In this document: piece after piece, positions 7,576 through 18,373 of the stretch | Numbering within the stretch: position 1 is the stretch's first letter | How the letters are laid out: every line of letters starts with the position of its first letter | NCBI RefSeq assembly: GCF_002050515.1 | Contig: NZ_LTAY01000059.1 | Coordinates: 1-64,000 of the forward strand | Source: Clostridium thermobutyricum DSM 4928 | Lineage (GTDB): Bacteria; Bacillota; Clostridia; Clostridiales; Clostridiaceae | Direction: 5' to 3' | DNA: 64,000 bases | Translations under genes and position numbers: made by a program | The notes under the pieces: model-generated | Seen by the model: the letters and a program-made list of their open reading frames with translations, nothing else | Told to the model about the DNA's origin: nothing | The model's database searches: none

Positions 7576-8907
7576 TTATAGCGCTTGTAATGCTACTGCA
7601 TTTAATAATCCCCAAGGTTTATTATAATTAGGTTGGAAGAAGAAGTCTGTCATAGCTAATTCTTCAACTGTCATATCATTTTGAATAGCTACTGAAAGTG
7701 TATTCATAAGTTCAGTTAAATCATAATCTGAAACTATTTGTCCACCTAAGATTCTTCTACTATCTTTATCAAATACTAGTTTAACAAGTGCTTCACAATT
7801 AGTAGGCATAAATTCAGGTCTATAGTTATCTTTATAAATTACTGATGCAACATTATATTTTGTAGTAGATTTTGCAATCATTTCAGTCATACCAGTTGAT
7901 GCTATATTATGATTATAAATTTTTATTCCTGATGTACCTTGAGTTCCCATATATTTTAAAGTTGGTTCAACTAAATTTCTAGCTACTAAAGTACCCATTC
8001 TTACAGCATTTGTTGCAAGTGGGATATATCTTTCATCTTTAGCTGGATTATATCTAACAACACAACAATCACCAGCAGCCATTACATCTTTGTGGCTAGT
8101 TCTCATATATTCATCAATTATAATAGCTCCATTTGGAAGCATATCAAGTTGACCTTTTACAAGCTCAGTACTTGGTCTAAATCCTATACAAAGAACAACT
8201 AAATCTCCTTCATATGAACCTTTATTAGTTACTACTTTAGATACTTTTCCGTTAATACCTTCGAATTTTTGAACTAATTCACCAGTAACAACATTTATTC
8301 CATGTGATCTAAATGCATCTTCTGCTTTAGAAGTAAATTCCTCATCAAGATATTTACTCATTATTCTTTCTTCAGCATCAATTAAAGTTACATTTTTACC
8401 AAGAATTTCGAAAGCTTCTGCTAATTCAACACCAATATAACCAGCTCCGATTACAACGATATTTTTAGCTTTTTTAGCTTTTTCTATAATAACTTGTGAA
8501 TGATTAAAGTTCTTTGAAAGAACTATATTTTCTAAATCTATTCCTTCGATTCTTGGTACAATTGGCCATGAACCAGGTGTAAGAACTAATTTATCATATG
8601 AATCAATAAATTCTTCGTTAGTTAAAAGATTTTTAACTGATACTTTTTTGTTTTCTATATCTATATTAGTTACTTCATGTTGCATCCTTGTTACAACTCC
8701 AAGTTCAGCTAATTTTTCAGGTGAGCTATAGAATAGTCCTTGAGGGTCTTTAACAACATCAGCCACATGTAATGCTATACCACAAGATAAGAATGATATA
8801 TTATCATTTCTTTCATAAACTGTTACTTCACTTTCAGGGTGAAGAGCTTTAATATTACTTATTGCTGCTGTTCCAGCATGTGTACATCCAACAACTACTA
8901 CTTTCAT
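7576..8907 (-). CDS. nox: FAD-dependent NADH oxidase (CoA-disulfide reductase family)
   Basis: 443 aa, full length. The N-terminal FAD motif 'VVVGCTHAGTAAI' (residues 3-15) is followed by the single redox cysteine in 'SFLSCGIALHV' (about Cys42). The NADH-binding motif 'VVIGAGYIGVELAEAFE' lies near 152 and a C-terminal pyridine-nucleotide-disulfide dimerisation domain follows. This layout is shared by water-forming NADH oxidases (Nox2) and CoA-disulfide reductases. The 'G-x-x-HAGT' start favours Nox. In an anaerobe it would remove O2 at the expense of NADH. The ribosome site is AAGGAG. A dyad-rich promoter region (8952-9009) lies upstream. Confidence 0.85.
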   Translation of the reverse strand: MKVVVVGCTHAGTAAISNIKALHPESEVTVYERNDNISFLSCGIALHVADVVKDPQGLFYSSPEKLAELGVVTRMQHEVTNIDIENKKVSVKNLLTNEEFIDSYDKLVLTPGSWPIVPRIEGIDLENIVLSKNFNHSQVIIEKAKKAKNIVVIGAGYIGVELAEAFEILGKNVTLIDAEERIMSKYLDEEFTSKAEDAFRSHGINVVTGELVQKFEGINGKVSKVVTNKGSYEGDLVVLCIGFRPSTELVKGQLDMLPNGAIIIDEYMRTSHKDVMAAGDCCVVRYNPAKDERYIPLATNAVRMGTLVARNLVEPTLKYMGTQGTSGIKIYNHNIASTGMTEMIAKSTTKYNVASVIYKDNYRPEFMPTNCEALVKLVFDKDSRRILGGQIVSDYDLTELMNTLSVAIQNDMTVEELAMTDFFFQPNYNKPWGLLNAVALQAL

Positions 8908-8951
8908 AATTAAAATCTCCTTTTTAATTTAAATTTAAGATAACTATATTA

Positions 8952-9009
8952 TGCCAACATGCGATTTATATTAAACATATAGATAACTTAAACATGTTTA
9001 ATGTTGACA
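8952..9009 (-). promoter_or_regulatory. Dyad-rich region upstream of nox (possible operator)
   Basis: It contains the 14-bp palindrome TTAAACATGTTTAA (8988-9001), a second TTAAACAT copy near 8971, and outer inverted arms TGCCAACAT (8952-8960) and ATGTTGACA (9001-9009). It lies 45-100 nt upstream of the nox start, next to a TATAAT-like box on the minus strand. The regulator is not identified, and the fit to the Rex consensus TTGTTAANNNNTTAACAA is poor. Confidence 0.45.
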
Positions 9010-9160
9010 TAATTACTCTGGTTTATTTGATAATAATATAACATAATAAAAAAAACTATTCAATAGTAATTATCCTATAAAAGTTTATTTTAAATAATTA
9101 TTCATATTATTAAAAATAATCCTATAAAAAGTTTTTTTGAAAAAATTTTTAGATAAGTGG

Positions 9161-9189
9161 TTGACATATTAAAATCAACTTGTTATAAT
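9161..9189 (+). promoter_or_regulatory. Promoter of tRNA-Ser pair 2
   Basis: TTGACA (9161-9166), 17-nt spacer, TATAAT (9184-9189). A perfect sigma-A promoter 18 nt before the tRNA. Its spacer differs from that of pair 1. Confidence 0.92.
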
Positions 9190-9207
9190 GATAACTGTCT
9201 TTGATAT

Positions 9208-9298
9208 GGAGAGATGGTCGAGTTGGTTTAAGGCACCGGTCTTGAAAACCGGCGTACCTTCACGGGTACCTAGGGTTCGAATCCCTATCTCTCCGCCA
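9208..9298 (+). tRNA. tRNA-Ser (UGA), copy 2
   Basis: 91 nt, same fold and anticodon as the copy at 6397. Three substitutions separate the copies: one in the variable arm and a compensated pair in the T-stem (TAGGG/CCCTA here, CAGGG/CCCTG in copy 1). Confidence 0.97.
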
Positions 9299-9322
9299 TT
9301 TAAATATTTTTAGAGGGCACAT

Positions 9323-9413
9323 GGAGAATTACTCAAGTGGCTGAAGAGGCGCCCCTGCTAAGGGCGTAGGTCGGGCAACTGGCGCCCGGGTTCAAATCCC
9401 GGATTCTCCGCCA
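9323..9413 (+). tRNA. tRNA-Ser (GCU), copy 2
   Basis: 91 nt. Differs from copy 1 at one base, in the variable-arm region (GTAGGTC versus GTATGTC). Anticodon GCT, encoded CCA. Confidence 0.97.
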
Positions 9414-9444
9414 AAACACTTAACATTTGTTAAGTGTTTTTTTT
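9414..9444 (+). terminator. Terminator of tRNA-Ser pair 2
   Basis: Same AAACACTTAAC/TTAAGTGTTT hairpin and T-run as after pair 1, starting immediately after CCA. Confidence 0.9.
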
Positions 9445-9548
9445 ATAAATTTATATATATAAATTATAGTTGAAATTAAATTATAAATTGAAATAAATAT
9501 TAAAGTAATAGTATTGTTAGTTTAAAAAATTAAGAGATAAATGAAATA

Positions 9549-9602
9549 AAAAAGGAGATTATAAAATGATTTTTATTGATTATTTTATAGTCTCCTTTTT
9601 AT
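9549..9602 (+). terminator. Strong hairpin upstream of addB (terminator or attenuator)
   Basis: A continuous 19-bp stem (9549-9567 with 9582-9600, one G-T) with a 14-nt loop and the closing TCTCCTTTTTATT. The left arm contains AAAGGAG followed 8 nt later by an ATG, so a ribosome site for a 20-codon frame (9566-9628) is buried in the stem. It lies about 105 nt before addB. It could end stray upstream transcription or act as a leader attenuator. Confidence 0.6.
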
Positions 9603-9707
9603 TAGATATTGAAGTTACTAAACTTTAATTTTAGATTTTTTATGGAGATAAAAAAATATTTGTAGGATATAATTAAAATAAGTCAAAATTTAGAAAGGAG
9701 CTTTAAT

Positions 9708-12700
9708 ATGGGAATTAGATTTATATATGGTAGAGCAGGTAGTGGAAAAAGCACCTTTTGCTTAGAACAAATAAAAAAGAAGTTAAGCAATAATAATGGA
9801 AATAAATTAATTATAATAGTTCCAGAACAATATACATTTCAAAGAGAAAAAGATTTATTGAGAGTAGTTGGTGAAGAAGCATTATTAAGATCTGAAGTTA
9901 TTAGTTTTAAAAGAATGGCTAGAAAAGTTTTTGATGAATGTGGTGGAAGAGTTCATAGAATAATAAAAGATGAAGGGAAAAACATGCTTATTTATAAGCT
10001 TTTACAAGAAAAAGGAGAAGACTTAAGTTATTTTAATAGAATTTCCAAACAACAAGGATTTATAGATATAATTTCAAAAACAATAACTGAATTTAAAAAA
10101 TACAATATTTCCAAGGAAATATTGTTAGAGGGTGTAGAAAAAACAGAAGATATTGATTTAAAAGATAAGCTCTTAGATTTAGCTAATATATTTGAAGAAT
10201 ATAATTCAAGAATTGAAAATAAGGTTATTGATGGTGATGATGAACTTACTATTTTATCTAAAAAACTTAGAGGTTGTAATATTTATGAAGGAGCTGAAAT
10301 TTGGATAGATGAATTTACAACTTTTACACCTCAACAAATGGATATAATAAATGAACTTTCAAAAACTGCAAAAATAATTAATATAACTCTTTGTATGAGT
10401 AATTCTTCTAATAAAGAAGAGGATGTAACAGATATATTTAATGCAATTAAGAATACTGAAAAAAGAATTGTTAAGATGATGGAAGAAAATAATATAGGAT
10501 ATTTAGAACCTATAGATTTAAATAAAGGAGTTCCTTATAGATTTCGAAATTCAAAAGAACTTGCTCATCTAGAAGAGCATTTTTTTACTTATCCATTTAA
10601 AATATATAATGGAGAAAACAGCAATATAAGACTTTATAAAGCTAATAATAGTTATGATGAAATAGATACGATTGCTAAAGATATAATTCGTTTAGTAAGA
10701 GATAAAAACTTCAGATATAAAGATATAGCAGTGATATGCAGAAATATAAACGATTATGAAAAGATAACATCAGTAATTTTTACTCAGTATGGCATACCGT
10801 ATTTCTTAGATAAAAAAATACAAGTTCTTAGTAACCCAATAGTTATTTTAATTATGTCAGCAATAGAAATATTAACGAAAAATTGGAGTTATGAAAGCAT
10901 TTTTAAATACTTAAAAAGTGGTCTTATAAATATGGAAAGAGAATACATAGATAAGCTTGAAAATTATGTATTGGAAAATGGAATCAAAGGATATAAATGG
11001 ACTACTGAAGACGTTAATAATGGATTCTTTAATAGAGAGAATGATATTTCACAGGAGGAATTAGAGATAAAAGAAATAATGGAATATATAAGAGAACCTC
11101 TAATGGGTTTCCATAATAAAATAAAAGGAAATAAGCGAGTAAAAGATATTTGTACTGCAGTATTTGAATTCCTTTTAGAATTAAAGGTTTTTGAAAAAAT
11201 AGAAGACTGGATTAAAGATTTTGAGGCAGAATCTTTAGAAATAAAAATAAAAGAGTATGAACAAGTTCCCAAAATTATTATGGAAGTTTTGGATCAGGCA
11301 GTTGAAGTAATGGGAGAAGACAAGGTATCACCTAAAGAATTCTATAAAATACTTAATGCAGGATTTGAAAGTAAGGAAATAGGTGTTATTCCTGTTGCTT
11401 TAGATCAGGTTAATATAGGAGATATAGCTAGAGTTAAAGGAAGAGAAGTTAAAGCACTTTATATTATTGGAGTTAATGATGGAATACTACCTTCAGCAAC
11501 AAAAGAAGAGGGTATAATTTCAGATAGAGATAGAGATTTATTAAGAGAAATGGATATAGAACTTGCAGCTACAACAAAAGCTAGAGCTTTTGAAGAACAA
11601 TATATGGTTTATACTGCACTAACTATTTCTAGTAAATATATGATGATTACTTATCCAATGGCAGATTTTGAGGGAAAATCTTTACGTCCTTCTATAATAA
11701 TTCCAAGATTAAAAAGAGTTATGAAACCATTAAAAGAAGAAAGTGAATTATTTAATTATTTCAATAGAGATAAGTATAGTAAAATAACAACACCTACTCC
11801 AACTTTTAATGAGTTAGTATTAGCTTTAAGAAAGCAAGTTGATAATGAAAATATAGAAGAATATTGGCAAGAAGTATACAAATGGTTTTTAACTAGAGAA
11901 GGATTTGTAGAAAAAACTAAAAATATTTTTGATGGTATAAATTATACAAATTTAGAAAATGAAGTTTCAAGAGAAAAGCTTATTTCACTTTATAAAAATA
12001 ATTATGGAAATTTAAGATTTGATGTATCTAGATTAGAACAATACGCAAGTTGTCCATTCTCTTATTTTGTTAAGTATGGACTTAAGGCTAGAGATAGAAA
12101 AATATATGAATTTTCAGCTCCAGACTTAGGAAGTTTTATGCATGAAATATTAGATAATTTTACTACTAGAGTTAAAAATGAAAATATTTCATGGAGTGAG
12201 TTAAATAGAGAAAAATGTAGGGTTATAGTTGATGAGTTAGTAGATAAAAAATTAAAAGAAGATGTTAATTCTATTTTAAATAGTAGCAATAGATATAAGT
12301 ATTTTACAAATAGATTTAAGAGAGTTATTACAAAGTCTGTATCTGTAATTTCAGAGCAAATAAAGCGTGGACAATTTGAAGTTTTTAGTAATGAATTTTC
12401 ATTTGGAGATGTAGGGTCTGGAGAACCTATAAAATTAGATTTACCTTCAGGAGAACGTGTTTACTTAACTGGAAGAATTGATAGAATAGATACATTAATA
12501 ATGAATGGAGTAACTTACCTTAGAGTTGTAGATTATAAATCAAGTGCTAAAAAATTTGATTTAGCAGAATTATTTGCAGGAATTCAAATGCAACTTTTAG
12601 TTTATATAGATGCTTTAATAAGAAATTCAAAGTATATTTTAGAAACAGGAGCAGTCCCTGGAGCTATTCTTTACTTTAGAATTGATGACCCAATATTAAA

Positions 12701-13166
12701 AGGTGAATCTATTTTAGATGAAGAAAAATTAAAGGAAGAGATTTTAAAATCATTAAAAATGGAAGGCCTTTTATTGAAAGATGCTGAAGTAGTCCGTGCT
12801 ATGGATAATGATATGAGTTCATTTTCTCTTGTTATTCCAGCTAAATTTAATAAGAATGGTGAATTTGATAAAACTAGTTCAGTAGCCACAGAAGAGGAAT
12901 TTAATCTTTTAAGAGAATATGTAAATATAAAAATGATAGAACTTTGTACAGATATGTTAAGTGGAAATATAAAAATTCAGCCTATTAAGTATAAGGATAG
13001 AGATAATTGTGAGTTTTGTGATTATTCATCTATTTGTCAGTTTGATACAAGTATACAAGATAATAATTATAATCTTATATTTAAGAAAAGTGATGATGAA
13101 ATTTGGAGTAAGATAAGAAAATGCGTAAAAGGAGATTGTGTAGAAGATGACAACGAAATGGACTAA
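9708..13166 (+). CDS. addB: AddB: ATP-dependent helicase/nuclease subunit B
   Basis: 1152 aa, usual family length. The N-terminal Walker A is 'GRAGSGKST' (residues 8-16). The C-terminal RecB-like nuclease domain has 'VVDYKSS' (Asp942, Lys944). Four cysteines expected to hold the [4Fe-4S] cluster enclose it: Cys782 ('SCPFSYF') and Cys1101, Cys1104, Cys1110 ('[10 protein letters not shown]'). With AddA it forms the Firmicute RecBCD counterpart that resects double-strand breaks to Chi-like sites and loads RecA. ATG with AAAGGAG upstream. It overlaps addA by 20 nt, so translation is coupled. Confidence 0.97.
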   Translation: MGIRFIYGRAGSGKSTFCLEQIKKKLSNNNGNKLIIIVPEQYTFQREKDLLRVVGEEALLRSEVISFKRMARKVFDECGGRVHRIIKDEGKNMLIYKLLQEKGEDLSYFNRISKQQGFIDIISKTITEFKKYNISKEILLEGVEKTEDIDLKDKLLDLANIFEEYNSRIENKVIDGDDELTILSKKLRGCNIYEGAEIWIDEFTTFTPQQMDIINELSKTAKIINITLCMSNSSNKEEDVTDIFNAIKNTEKRIVKMMEENNIGYLEPIDLNKGVPYRFRNSKELAHLEEHFFTYPFKIYNGENSNIRLYKANNSYDEIDTIAKDIIRLVRDKNFRYKDIAVICRNINDYEKITSVIFTQYGIPYFLDKKIQVLSNPIVILIMSAIEILTKNWSYESIFKYLKSGLINMEREYIDKLENYVLENGIKGYKWTTEDVNNGFFNRENDISQEELEIKEIMEYIREPLMGFHNKIKGNKRVKDICTAVFEFLLELKVFEKIEDWIKDFEAESLEIKIKEYEQVPKIIMEVLDQAVEVMGEDKVSPKEFYKILNAGFESKEIGVIPVALDQVNIGDIARVKGREVKALYIIGVNDGILPSATKEEGIISDRDRDLLREMDIELAATTKARAFEEQYMVYTALTISSKYMMITYPMADFEGKSLRPSIIIPRLKRVMKPLKEESELFNYFNRDKYSKITTPTPTFNELVLALRKQVDNENIEEYWQEVYKWFLTREGFVEKTKNIFDGINYTNLENEVSREKLISLYKNNYGNLRFDVSRLEQYASCPFSYFVKYGLKARDRKIYEFSAPDLGSFMHEILDNFTTRVKNENISWSELNREKCRVIVDELVDKKLKEDVNSILNSSNRYKYFTNRFKRVITKSVSVISEQIKRGQFEVFSNEFSFGDVGSGEPIKLDLPSGERVYLTGRIDRIDTLIMNGVTYLRVVDYKSSAKKFDLAELFAGIQMQLLVYIDALIRNSKYILETGAVPGAILYFRIDDPILKGESILDEEKLKEEILKSLKMEGLLLKDAEVVRAMDNDMSSFSLVIPAKFNKNGEFDKTSSVATEEEFNLLREYVNIKMIELCTDMLSGNIKIQPIKYKDRDNCEFCDYSSICQFDTSIQDNNYNLIFKKSDDEIWSKIRKCVKGDCVEDDNEMD

Positions 13167-16100
13167 TGAACAGCTTGAAGCTATTGTAACTAGGAAATGT
13201 AATCTATTAGTTGCAGCTGCAGCAGGATCAGGTAAAACTGCTGTTTTAGTAGAGAGAATTATAAGAATAGTAACTGATGAAGAAAATCCAGTTGATGTAG
13301 ATAGACTTTTAGTTGTTACTTTTACAAAAGCAGCTGCAGCAGAAATGAGAGAAAGAATAGCTGCTGCTATAACAAAAGAATTGGAAAGTAACCCTAATTC
13401 TAAAAATCTTCAAAAGCAACTTACTCTTTTAAGTAGAGCGAATATAACAACAATGCATTCATTTTGTTTAGATGTTATAAAAAATAATTTTCATGTTATA
13501 GATTTAGACCCTTCTTTTAGAATTTCTGATGAAACTGAGGGGATATTACTTAAAAATGAAATTATAGATGAGCTTTTTGAAGATTTGTATGATGAAAATG
13601 ATGAAGAGTTTTTAAATTTAGTAGAAGCTTTTTCAAATAGTAAAAGTGATGATAATTTAAAAGATATTATAAAAGATTTATATAGATTTTCTATGAGTGG
13701 ACCTTGGCCTGAAAAATGGCTTAAAGAAAAATCAGAAGAGTTCAATTTGGAAGAGGGCTTTGATGGTTCTATATGGGTTAATATTTTAAAAAGAGAATTA
13801 TTAGTTGAAACTGAAAGTTATATAAATTTATATAATAGAGCATTAGAAATTATAAAAGAAACAGATGGATTAGAACCATATATACCTCAATTTACTGATG
13901 AATTATCTAATCTTATAAATTTAAGAGACTCATTAAATGGTGATGTTAAAAATATAGAAAATGCTATTTGTAATTTACAATTTGCAAGACTTAAAACTGT
14001 AAAAAAATCTAGTGTATCTGATGAAGGTGCACAAGAATTTGTAAAAAGAATAAGAGATGATTGTAAAAAGAAAATGTGTGCTATAGCAAAAGATCCTATA
14101 TTTAATAATATAGGTGAATCATTAGATACAGTTAGAAAATGCTATCCTTATATGAAAAAATTATCTGAAATAACTTTAGAGTTTGGAAAGAGATTTAGTG
14201 ATAGAAAAAAAGAAAGAAATATGCTAGATTTTAATGATTTAGAGCATTTCTGTTTAAAAATATTAAGTGGAGATACTATTGGAGAGCCATCTCAAATTGC
14301 TTTGAATTTTAGAGAATTTTTTGATGAAGTTTTAGTTGATGAATATCAGGATTCTAATAATGTTCAAGAAGCAATTATAAATTTAGTTTCAAGAAAAAAT
14401 ACAGATAATCCAAATGTATTTATGGTTGGAGATGTCAAGCAAAGTATTTATAGATTTAGACAAGCGAAGCCAGAGTTATTTTTAGAAAAGTATAACACTT
14501 ATTCTAAGGTTCCAGGAGAAAAAACTAGAGTTATTCAGCTATATAAAAATTTTAGAAGTAGAAAAGAAGTTATAAATGGAGTTAACTTTATATTTAAAAA
14601 ACTTATGTCTGAAACTGTTGGGGAACTTGAATATACAGATAGTGAAGCTTTAAATTTAGGAGCTAATTTTCCAGAAATAGAAGAAGGACTTGTAGCTGGT
14701 GGAAAGATTGAAGTTAATATATTAGATAAATCTAATAATGTTATTGAAGTTAAAGAGACAGAAGATGATGAAGAGGAAGAAGATATTGAGTGGATAAATT
14801 TAGAAGCTAGAATTGTTTGTAGAAGAATTAAAGAACTTATGTCAGAATCTAATAATTTTAGAGTTTTAGATAAAGAAACAGGAGAATATAGAAAACTTAA
14901 ATATAAAGATATTGTTATACTTTTAAGAGCAACTAAGAACTGGGCAGAAGCTTTTGTTGCTGAATTTGGAGTAGAGGGAATTCCTGCATATGCTGATACT
15001 GGTTCTGGATATTTTGAATCTATAGAAGTTAGAACAATAATGGCATTATTAAAAATTATAGATAATCCAATGCAGGATGTTCCTATGATTGCTGTATTAA
15101 GGTCACCTATTTTTGGATTTAAAGCAGAAGATTTTACTGATATAAGAATTATAAATAAAGATAAATATTTTTATGAAAATATATTAGATATAGCAAAAGG
15201 TGAAGTAAATATTAGAGAAGAACTTATTGAGAAATGTAGATCATTTAATGAAAGGTTAAATATATGGAGAGATAAGTCAGTATATATGCCGATTGATGAA
15301 TTTATATGGCATTTATATATGGATACTGCTTATTTTGCCTATGTAGGAGCTATGCCAAATGGTATGCTTAGACGGGCAAATCTTAAAGTATTATTCCAAA
15401 GAGCCAGAGTATATGAAGAAACAAGCTTTAAAGGATTATTTAATTTCATAAATTTTATAAATAAACTTAGAAAATCTTCAGGTGATATGGAAAGTGCTAA
15501 GATTCTTGGAGAAAATGAAGATGTAGTTAGGATTATGAGTATTCATAAAAGTAAGGGATTAGAATTTCCAGTAGTATTTTTATCTGGAGCAGGAAAAAAC
15601 TTTAATTTAATGGATATGAATAAAAGCATTTTATATCATGATGATTTAGGATTTGGACCTAATTATGTGGATTTAGAAAAAAGATTAAAATATTCTACAT
15701 TACCTAAAGAAGCTATAAAGAAGAAATTTAAATTAGAGACTTTATCAGAAGAAATGAGAATTTTATATGTTGCTTTTACTAGAGCAAAAGAAAAGTTAAT
15801 AGTTACTGGAGCTGTTAATGATATAGAAAAAACAGCTAAGAAATGGGTTAAATCAGCTTCAATAGAAAAGGAAAGGATTGTTCCATCAGAAGTATCTAGT
15901 GGAAAGTCATATATAGATTGGATTGGTATGGCACTTTGTCAACATATTGATGGAGAACCTATAAGAGAAAAAGTAGATGGGGATAAAAATATAGTTAGTG
16001 ATGACTTATCCACATGGGATGTTAAGGTATGGAATAAAAATGACTTTTCTGTGGAGAAAAATTTAGAGCCTGTGGATGAAAATGAAGATAAAGAATTGTT

Positions 16101-16848
16101 TATAACTTTAACAGAAGGAGCTGTGGATAAAGAAGTTGAACGTAGATTAGGGTTTAAATATAAATTTGAAGCTTTAACAACTATGAAGAGTAATCTTTCA
16201 GTTTCTGAATTAAAAAGAGCAGGATATGAAAGTTTAGAAGCTGATTATGATGGGGAAGTTTTATTTAAAGATAAACCTGTAATTAAGCCAAGATTTTTAC
16301 AAGAAACTAAAGGACTATCAGGAGCTGAACGAGGAACAGCAGTACATTTTATTATGCAAAAAATTGATTATGATAGAGTTTCCACTATTAATGAGATAAA
16401 AGAGCAAATAAAAGAAATGTATGATAGTGAGCTTATAACTACAGAAGAATATGAAGCAATAAATCCATTTAAAATAAAAGCATTTTTTGATAGTAATATA
16501 GGAAAAAGAGTACTAAATGCTTATAATTCAGGAAAGATGGTTAGAAGAGAGTTTCCTTTCTTTTTAGAATTAGATGTATCTGAAGTTAAGGAAGAACTTC
16601 AAGGAACTAATTTTGAAGAAACAGTAAGAATTCAAGGAATTATAGATTTATTCTTTGAAGAGGATGGAAAAATTATATTAGTTGATTATAAGACTGATTA
16701 TATTGAGGCTAATGCAGAAAAAGAAATGAAAGATAAATATTCAATACAAATAAAATATTATAAGAATGCATTAGAAAGAATAACAAAAAAAGAAGTAAGT
16801 GAAAGTATTTTATTCTTATTTTTCAAAGAATCAGAAGTTATTATGTAG
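13147..16848 (+). CDS. addA: AddA: ATP-dependent helicase/nuclease subunit A
   Basis: 1233 aa UvrD/Rep-type SF1A helicase. Motif I is '[16 protein letters not shown]' near residues 22-37, motif II 'VDEYQDSN' near 398, and motif VI '[12 protein letters not shown]' near 875. The C-terminal nuclease motif is 'VDYKTDY' (Asp1180, Lys1182). It is the 3'-5' helicase plus nuclease partner of AddB. The start lies inside the addB end, with AAGGAG a little upstream. The operon ends at the hairpin at 16853. Confidence 0.98.
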   Translation: MTTKWTNEQLEAIVTRKCNLLVAAAAGSGKTAVLVERIIRIVTDEENPVDVDRLLVVTFTKAAAAEMRERIAAAITKELESNPNSKNLQKQLTLLSRANITTMHSFCLDVIKNNFHVIDLDPSFRISDETEGILLKNEIIDELFEDLYDENDEEFLNLVEAFSNSKSDDNLKDIIKDLYRFSMSGPWPEKWLKEKSEEFNLEEGFDGSIWVNILKRELLVETESYINLYNRALEIIKETDGLEPYIPQFTDELSNLINLRDSLNGDVKNIENAICNLQFARLKTVKKSSVSDEGAQEFVKRIRDDCKKKMCAIAKDPIFNNIGESLDTVRKCYPYMKKLSEITLEFGKRFSDRKKERNMLDFNDLEHFCLKILSGDTIGEPSQIALNFREFFDEVLVDEYQDSNNVQEAIINLVSRKNTDNPNVFMVGDVKQSIYRFRQAKPELFLEKYNTYSKVPGEKTRVIQLYKNFRSRKEVINGVNFIFKKLMSETVGELEYTDSEALNLGANFPEIEEGLVAGGKIEVNILDKSNNVIEVKETEDDEEEEDIEWINLEARIVCRRIKELMSESNNFRVLDKETGEYRKLKYKDIVILLRATKNWAEAFVAEFGVEGIPAYADTGSGYFESIEVRTIMALLKIIDNPMQDVPMIAVLRSPIFGFKAEDFTDIRIINKDKYFYENILDIAKGEVNIREELIEKCRSFNERLNIWRDKSVYMPIDEFIWHLYMDTAYFAYVGAMPNGMLRRANLKVLFQRARVYEETSFKGLFNFINFINKLRKSSGDMESAKILGENEDVVRIMSIHKSKGLEFPVVFLSGAGKNFNLMDMNKSILYHDDLGFGPNYVDLEKRLKYSTLPKEAIKKKFKLETLSEEMRILYVAFTRAKEKLIVTGAVNDIEKTAKKWVKSASIEKERIVPSEVSSGKSYIDWIGMALCQHIDGEPIREKVDGDKNIVSDDLSTWDVKVWNKNDFSVEKNLEPVDENEDKELFITLTEGAVDKEVERRLGFKYKFEALTTMKSNLSVSELKRAGYESLEADYDGEVLFKDKPVIKPRFLQETKGLSGAERGTAVHFIMQKIDYDRVSTINEIKEQIKEMYDSELITTEEYEAINPFKIKAFFDSNIGKRVLNAYNSGKMVRREFPFFLELDVSEVKEELQGTNFEETVRIQGIIDLFFEEDGKIILVDYKTDYIEANAEKEMKDKYSIQIKYYKNALERITKKEVSESILFLFFKESEVIM

Positions 16849-16852
16849 ATAT

Positions 16853-16884
16853 AAAAAAGATGTCTTAAAAGACATCTTTTTTCT
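16853..16884. terminator. Bidirectional terminator between addA and cca
   Basis: AAAAAAGATGTC / GACATCTTTTTT stem with T-runs in both directions. It serves addA on plus and, about 70 nt past its stop, cca on minus. Confidence 0.9.
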
Positions 16885-16951
16885 TTTCTAATTGGTTTTA
16901 AGTTTATGTTTATTTTGGAGATGATTTTATATTTAAAATTTTTAGAATAAT

Positions 16952-18298
16952 TTAGTTTTGATATGATTCTACTATTTTTTTAGCTTCTTTTAGTAAATCT
17001 TTTTTATTATTTAAATCTGGATAATCTAAGATAATATTAAATAATTTTTTTAATACATCTCCAATAATTTTTCCTTTGCTTAATCCTAATTCGTTTATTA
17101 AATCATTTCCTGTTATAGCTAAATCCTTTAAAGATAGTGGTTCTTTAGAAATTAAAATATTATTTGTTACTTCTCTCATCTTAACTATTTTATGTGTTGC
17201 CACAGAAGGGTCTTTTAATGATAATATATCTGCTTCTTGAAGTGAATATAAATTTTCTATTGAATCTAAACCAACTCTAGTAATTAATCTTTTAATATTA
17301 GAATTATTAGGATTATCTAAAACATTCATATGCTCCCTTATTAATTTAAGAGTTTCTTTTATTGTTTTATTATCAAATCTAAGTCTATTTAAAATTTTTC
17401 TAGATATTTCTTCACTCTTAGTATTATGACCATAAAAATGACCAATTCCTTTTTCATCTAAGTTAAAGCAACTTGGTTTTCCTATATCATGGAGAAGAGC
17501 AGCTAATCTAACTGTGAGTATACTTGGGGTTTTTTCTACTACAGAAAGGCTATGTTCAAATACATCCTCAAAATGATGAGGATTTTTTTGGTCAAAACTA
17601 AATGTATCTTTAAATTCAGGAATAATATTTGTAAGTAATTCTGTATTTTTTAATAGTATTAATCCTTTTCTTGGGTTATTAGAAAGTAGGATTTTAGAAA
17701 TTTCATCTCTAATTCTTTCAAAGCTGATATTATTAATAAGAAGATTATTTTTTTCTATATTAGATAATGTATCTTTAGCAATATCAAAATCTAATTGAGA
17801 TGAAAATCTAATAGCTCTAAGCATTCTTAGAGCATCTTCATTAAATCGTATATCACTATTACCTACTGCTCTTATAATTTTATTTTTTAAATCTGACTTA
17901 CCTTCAAAAAAATCTAACAATCCTTTTTTATGATTATATGCAAAAGCATTTATAGTGAAATCACGTCTAGATAAGTCCTCTTTTATATTTTTAACAAATT
18001 CAACTTTTTCAGGGTGTCTATTATCTATGTATTCTGACTCTGTTCTATAAGTTGTAACTTCAAAATTTTCATTTTCTATAACAACAGTTACAGTCCCATG
18101 TTGAAGACCTGTAGGAATAGTTTTTTCAAATAAATATATAGTTTGGTCAGGGGTTGCAGAGGTTGCAATATCATAATCTTTTGGTGTTTTATTTAAAAGA
18201 TAATCTCTTATACATCCGCCAACTAAAAAAGCTTCAAAACCATTATTATAAAAAGTATCTATTATAAACTGAACTTTTGCGGGAATATTAAAATTCAT
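16952..18298 (-). CDS. cca: CCA tRNA nucleotidyltransferase with HD domain
   Basis: 448 aa. The N-terminal class II polymerase head has 'LVGGCIRDYLL' and the metal-binding 'DYDIAT' (about residue 40). The 'RRDFTINAFAY' motif lies near 110. A tRNA-binding neck follows, and an HD domain ('LLHDIGKP') near 265. It adds or repairs 3' CCA. All tRNAs in this window already encode CCA, so its main role here is probably repair. The ribosome site is AGGAGG. The terminator of the gene upstream lies directly before it. Confidence 0.95.
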   Translation of the reverse strand: MNFNIPAKVQFIIDTFYNNGFEAFLVGGCIRDYLLNKTPKDYDIATSATPDQTIYLFEKTIPTGLQHGTVTVVIENENFEVTTYRTESEYIDNRHPEKVEFVKNIKEDLSRRDFTINAFAYNHKKGLLDFFEGKSDLKNKIIRAVGNSDIRFNEDALRMLRAIRFSSQLDFDIAKDTLSNIEKNNLLINNISFERIRDEISKILLSNNPRKGLILLKNTELLTNIIPEFKDTFSFDQKNPHHFEDVFEHSLSVVEKTPSILTVRLAALLHDIGKPSCFNLDEKGIGHFYGHNTKSEEISRKILNRLRFDNKTIKETLKLIREHMNVLDNPNNSNIKRLITRVGLDSIENLYSLQEADILSLKDPSVATHKIVKMREVTNNILISKEPLSLKDLAITGNDLINELGLSKGKIIGDVLKKLFNIILDYPDLNNKKDLLKEAKKIVESYQN

Positions 18299-18314
18299 AT
18301 TAATCCTCCTAAAA

Positions 18315-18358
18315 AAATACCTTATTTAATCTATTATAATAAATTAAATAAGGTATTT
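18315..18358 (-). terminator. Terminator of the 18374 gene, directly upstream of cca
   Basis: AAATACCTTATTTAAT / ATTAAATAAGGTATTT (16-bp stem), followed on the minus strand by a 7-T run and then the cca ribosome site. It separates the two minus-strand genes. Confidence 0.8.
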
Positions 18359-18373
18359 GAAATAATATATTAA

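Noticed and set aside
7576..8907. CoA-disulfide reductase as primary name
   Set aside because: The fold is shared, but the N-terminal GxxHAGT and SFLSCG pattern is more like water-forming NADH oxidases. Kept as an alternative only.
8952..9009. Rex operator in front of nox
   Set aside because: TTAAACATGTTTAA lacks the TTGTTAA/TTAACAA half-sites and 4-nt spacing. Listed only as an unnamed dyad.
10964..11272. Minus-strand frame inside addB
   Set aside because: Antisense shadow of a conserved gene, Ser/Phe-rich as expected for the complement of AT-rich coding sequence.
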